A DNA stretch of 15,261 bases from an uncultured Eubacteriales bacterium (lineage in GTDB: Bacteria; Bacillota; Clostridia; Peptostreptococcales; Anaerovoracaceae). The position numbers and the translations under genes were made by a program. Numbering within the stretch: the first letter of the stretch is position 1; every line of letters starts with the position of its first letter. Under the pieces are notes generated by a model. That model was not told the DNA's origin, searched no databases, and was given only the letters and a program-made list of their open reading frames with translations. The DNA lies in the NCBI GenBank assembly GCA_902797345.1, contig CADBSL010000020.1:1-15261 (forward strand), read 5' to 3'. Below are positions 13,423 to 15,261 of this stretch, in pieces.

Positions 13423-14694
13423 ATGAAAAAGAGGAACCTCTTCTTCGTGTTGGTCCTGGCTTTGCTGATGACCTGTCTGCTGGCTGCCTGCGGCACGGAA
13501 GAAGAAACGACTTCAGGTCCTACCGCTACCAGCCTGGATGCGGAATTTCCTGACTACGAGGCAAAAACTATCGCTTATGAAAACGATCTGGGCAAATTCA
13601 ATATTCGGATCTATGGGGATAAACTCGTTTACAACGAGAATTCCCACACCGACGATTTGCTTTTATATATGGAAGTCACTAACACCGGGGAATACGCCAT
13701 GCCTCTGTGCAATGTGGCAAACATCGTCGCTTCTCAAAGCGGAGAGATCCTGACTGCGTCCTCTTTGGTTTATGAGAACGGTGAGCCGATCTACAATGAC
13801 TACACACGGACCGGCGATGCCATCGCACCGGGAGACAGCCGGACCTATATCACCGGTTGGGAACTGAAATCCTCGGAGACCACTGTATTCGTTGAGTTCA
13901 AGAGCTGGCGGGATTATACCCCTGCCGGAAATCTGACCTTCACGGTGTCCGGACGTATGACGCCGGAATATGCCGCCTATAAAGAAGAGAATCCCGGACC
14001 TGCTGTGACAGGCCCCTCCAACCAGCGTCAGATCAGTTATGAAACCGCAGAAGTTTATCTGCCGGATAGCTGGTTCATTGACCGCACAGAAGGGAATTCC
14101 GTTTGGGTCAAGAACAACTACCTGAATGCCAAGCTGAATATCGAATGGTCCGAAGCCAACGGCACGGCAGCTGAATGGGCCAAATCTGTTCAGGAAAGCG
14201 TCGGCGAAGGTAAGATCAGCAGCGTTTATATGAAGCGGAATCGCTATACCACCCTGACGTTGAACGATAATGAGAAGATCTACTTCCTGGATTGTCCCTC
14301 CGGAGGCGTTGTGAAAGTGTACGCCATGTACGTGGATGAAAAAGACCTGCAGCCACTCCTGAGAAATATCGCAACCAAGAAGAGATCGACCGAGTCTTCT
14401 TCGAAGGAATCTGAAAGCTCGTCATCCAGCTCGTCATCCAACTCCTCTTCATCGAGTTCAAGCAGTTCGTCGAGCTCCTCGGGCTCTTCGGCATCCTCGT
14501 CCTCTTCTTCCAGCGCATCTTCGACAGCAGCTCAGGAAGCGGAGAGCACTTCCCAGAGTGGAAATGCGTCCAAGACTACTATTGATAATTCATCCTCCGG
14601 CGGGTCTTCCACCGGCGGATCCTCCAGCTCTTCCGGTTCCGGAAGCAGTTCTTCCGGCGGATCCGGATCCTCGGAAAGCTCCACTGAAAACTAA
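13423..14694 (+). CDS. Lipoprotein with Ig-like domain and polyserine C-terminal tail
   Basis: 423 residues. The start at 13423 is chosen because TAGGAGGAT (13407-13415) precedes it and a lipoprotein signal follows directly; the in-frame ATG at 13345 has no such site. Basic MKKR, a hydrophobic core and lipobox LAAC (20-23) predict lipidation at Cys23. A beta-rich domain (about 50-185) resembles DUF5067/DUF4352-type Ig-like domains of clostridial lipoproteins ('LLLYMEVTNTGEYAMPLCNV'). A second domain (about 203-320, from 'YETAEVYLPDSWF') is unrecognised. Residues 322-423 are about 60% Ser, with Gly, Thr, Glu and Asn; one run is 13 Ser. Many different Ser codons are mixed, so protein-level selection is more likely than simple slippage. 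The tail may span the cell wall. Function is unknown. Confidence 0.82.
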   Translation: MKKRNLFFVLVLALLMTCLLAACGTEEETTSGPTATSLDAEFPDYEAKTIAYENDLGKFNIRIYGDKLVYNENSHTDDLLLYMEVTNTGEYAMPLCNVANIVASQSGEILTASSLVYENGEPIYNDYTRTGDAIAPGDSRTYITGWELKSSETTVFVEFKSWRDYTPAGNLTFTVSGRMTPEYAAYKEENPGPAVTGPSNQRQISYETAEVYLPDSWFIDRTEGNSVWVKNNYLNAKLNIEWSEANGTAAEWAKSVQESVGEGKISSVYMKRNRYTTLTLNDNEKIYFLDCPSGGVVKVYAMYVDEKDLQPLLRNIATKKRSTESSSKESESSSSSSSSNSSSSSSSSSSSSSGSSASSSSSSSASSTAAQEAESTSQSGNASKTTIDNSSSGGSSTGGSSSSSGSGSSSSGGSGSSESSTEN

Positions 14695-14714
14695 ATCGAT
14701 CGTTCGAATAAACG

Positions 14715-14747
14715 AACCCGGCCTCCTAGAGAGACCGGGTTTTTTTA
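14715..14747 (+). terminator. Terminator of the lipoprotein gene
   Basis: AACCCGG (14715-14721) and CCGGGTT (14735-14741) pair around a 13-base loop, followed by a T run to 14747. A second small hairpin (GTTCG / CGAAC, 14702-14716) precedes it. Confidence 0.85.
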
Positions 14748-14751
14748 ATAG

Positions 14752-14798
14752 AAAAGTCCCCTGGCGGGGACTATTATTTGGTGCGGATAAAGGGACTC
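14752..14798 (-). repeat. Partial copy of the tRNA-Leu 3' end plus its terminator
   Basis: This segment repeats 14928-14976 almost exactly: the A run, the hairpin GTCCCC-TGGC-GGGGAC, a short A/T spacer (differing), then TGG TGCGGATAAAGGGACTC, which is the CCA end, acceptor and T-arm strand of the tRNA-Leu gene. Homology stops at 14798, where the true tRNA continues GAACCC and this copy continues ACGCCGG. It is a truncated tRNA-Leu gene remnant or an attachment-site-like duplication, offset by about 176 bases from the intact gene. Confidence 0.8.
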
Positions 14799-14918
14799 AC
14801 GCCGGGGCCCCTTCCCCGGCTGAATACCGCTCCGCCCCTTATTTCCTTTATCGGGCTCCGCGCGGAAAGCTTCACTGGAGCTTTCCGCCCTCTCGGGTTC
14901 GAGTCCCTTTCTTATCCG
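14784..14918. repeat. Hairpin-rich segment bounded by inverted tRNA-Leu 3' fragments
   Basis: The left edge cggataaagggactc (14784-14798) pairs with gagtccctttcttatccg (14901-14918), allowing a 3-base insert. The right copy extends to 14895 as GGGTTCGAGTCCC, i.e. the tRNA T-arm in plus orientation. Inside are two perfect hairpins: GCCGGGG/CCCCGGC (14801-14820, 6-base loop) and gcggaaagct/agctttccgc (14862-14888, 7-base loop). No reading frame is supported. This looks like a palindromic element derived from, or inserted into, a second tRNA-Leu copy. Confidence 0.6.
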
Positions 14919-14925
14919 TTAGATT

Positions 14926-14947
14926 AAAAAAGTCCCCTGGCGGGGAC
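14926..14947 (-). terminator. Terminator of tRNA-Leu
   Basis: GTCCCC (14932-14937) and GGGGAC (14942-14947) around a four-base loop, followed on the minus strand by six T (14926-14931). It starts ten bases after the tRNA-Leu CCA end. The same hairpin is repeated at 14756-14771 with a shorter T run. Confidence 0.85.
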
Positions 14948-14956
14948 TATATATCC

Positions 14957-15040
14957 TGGTGCGGATAAAGGGACTCGAACCCATACGCCGTCGGCACAGG
15001 TACCTAAAACCTGCGTGTCTGCCAATTCCACCATATCCGC
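14957..15040 (-). tRNA. tRNA-Leu (UAG)
   Basis: An 84-base tRNA with encoded CCA (14957-14959). Acceptor GCGGATA pairs with TATCCGC, discriminator A. The anticodon arm CAGGT-TTTAGGT-ACCTG gives anticodon TAG, reading CUN leucine codons. A long variable arm (TGCCGACGGCG region) fits class II tRNA, and the T arm has GGTTCGAGTCC. It lies downstream of the 5S rRNA on the same strand but has its own promoter and terminator. Confidence 0.95.
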
Positions 15041-15052
15041 ACATCAGTTTGT

Positions 15053-15061
15053 ATTATACCA
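15053..15061 (-). promoter_or_regulatory. Promoter of tRNA-Leu
   Basis: The minus strand reads TGGTATAAT (15053-15061), an extended -10, 12 bases before the tRNA 5' end. The -35 position is poor (TTTCTT). Confidence 0.55.
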
Positions 15062-15138
15062 TAATAATAGTAGAAAAGAAAGCCCGGTCTGCGCTGCTGG
15101 CTGCTCAAGCTCCCCGCTTCCAGCTGAAGTTGACGGTT

Positions 15139-15175
15139 AAAAAGAGAGACCTGAATCAAAATGATTCAGGTCTCT
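15139..15175 (-). terminator. Terminator of the rRNA operon
   Basis: Fourteen-base perfect arms (15145-15158 and 15162-15175) with a three-base loop, followed on the minus strand by five T (15139-15143). It lies about 10 bases past the 5S rRNA 3' end. A TTTT-AA run on the other side could let it work on both strands. Confidence 0.85.
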
Positions 15176-15185
15176 TTTAACGAAA

Positions 15186-15261
15186 CCGGCAACTTCTTAC
15201 TTTCCCAGGCAGTCGCCCACCAAGTATCATCAGCGTTTGAGAGCTTAACTTCTGTGTTCGA
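15186..15261 (-). rRNA. rrf: 5S ribosomal RNA, 3' part (cut by the window edge)
   Basis: The minus strand carries typical Firmicutes 5S words in order: CGAACACAGAAGTTAAGC, then GATGATACTTGGTGGG, CGACTGCCTGGGA and GTAAGAAGTTGCCGG at the 3' end. About 76 of the usual 117 bases are present; the 5' part is beyond 15261. By the usual order, 23S and 16S genes should lie further right. The 3' end is approximate. Confidence 0.95.

Noticed and set aside
14400..14520. Treating the polyserine tract as simple-repeat slippage
   Set aside because: The DNA mixes TCA, TCC, TCG, TCT, AGC and AGT codons without a clean short repeat unit.
14784..14918. A second functional tRNA gene
   Set aside because: Only the 3' arm is present at either edge; no acceptor 5' strand, D arm or anticodon arm can be formed.
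14558..14968. A 136-codon plus-strand frame over the end of the lipoprotein gene and the tRNA-like repeats
   Set aside because: It starts inside the polyserine tail in another frame and runs through a terminator and tRNA sequence.
1..15261. CRISPR array, transposase, integrase, phage or toxin-antitoxin modules
   Set aside because: No regularly spaced repeats and no protein with such motifs were seen on either strand.

Overview
The window (about 15.3 kb, roughly 50-55% G+C by eye) looks like a chromosomal stretch from an anaerobic Gram-positive of class Clostridia (Eubacteriales). Reasons: strong AGGAGG-type ribosome binding sites before most genes, the RNase M5 / RsmA / DUF951 gene set that is typical of Firmicutes, a clostridial-type acetyl-CoA acetyltransferase, a sortase-anchored SpaA-type surface protein ending in NPKTG, and Firmicutes-like 5S and tRNA sequences. 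The family cannot be fixed from sequence alone.

Layout. At the left edge is a perfect hairpin, then a 39-residue membrane peptide gene on the minus strand. It is divergent from a LysR-type regulator, and the two promoters overlap. A plus-strand gene for an SPFH protein with three zinc ribbons follows and converges on thl (thiolase), with a shared bidirectional terminator. From 8009 down to 4076 runs a tight minus-strand housekeeping operon: septum initiator (ftsB/divIC-like) - rnmV - rsmA - cvpA-like - DUF951 - surE - cysteine hydrolase. thl lies downstream and has its own promoter. The operon has an extended -10 promoter, and its genes overlap or nearly touch.

Further right is a monocistronic 879-residue cell-wall-anchored surface protein (minus), with a 27-bp near-perfect palindrome over its -35 region. 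Next come tRNA-Ala(UGC) and tRNA-Ile(GAU), minus strand, separated by a 100-bp palindromic intergenic element. Three plus-strand genes follow: a trypsin-fold protein that has lost its catalytic His and Ser, an EamA-family transporter, and a lipoprotein with a roughly 100-residue polyserine tail. The right end holds tRNA-Leu(UAG) and the 3' part of a 5S rRNA, both minus strand, so an rRNA operon ends here.

The parts least explained by known families are: (i) a partial duplication of the tRNA-Leu 3' end plus terminator, flanking a hairpin-rich segment with an inverted tRNA fragment; (ii) the pseudoprotease; (iii) the polyserine lipoprotein; (iv) the palindrome-controlled surface protein with a large unrecognised ectodomain; (v) the 39-residue peptide next to LysR. 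I saw no CRISPR array, transposase, phage gene or complete defence system.
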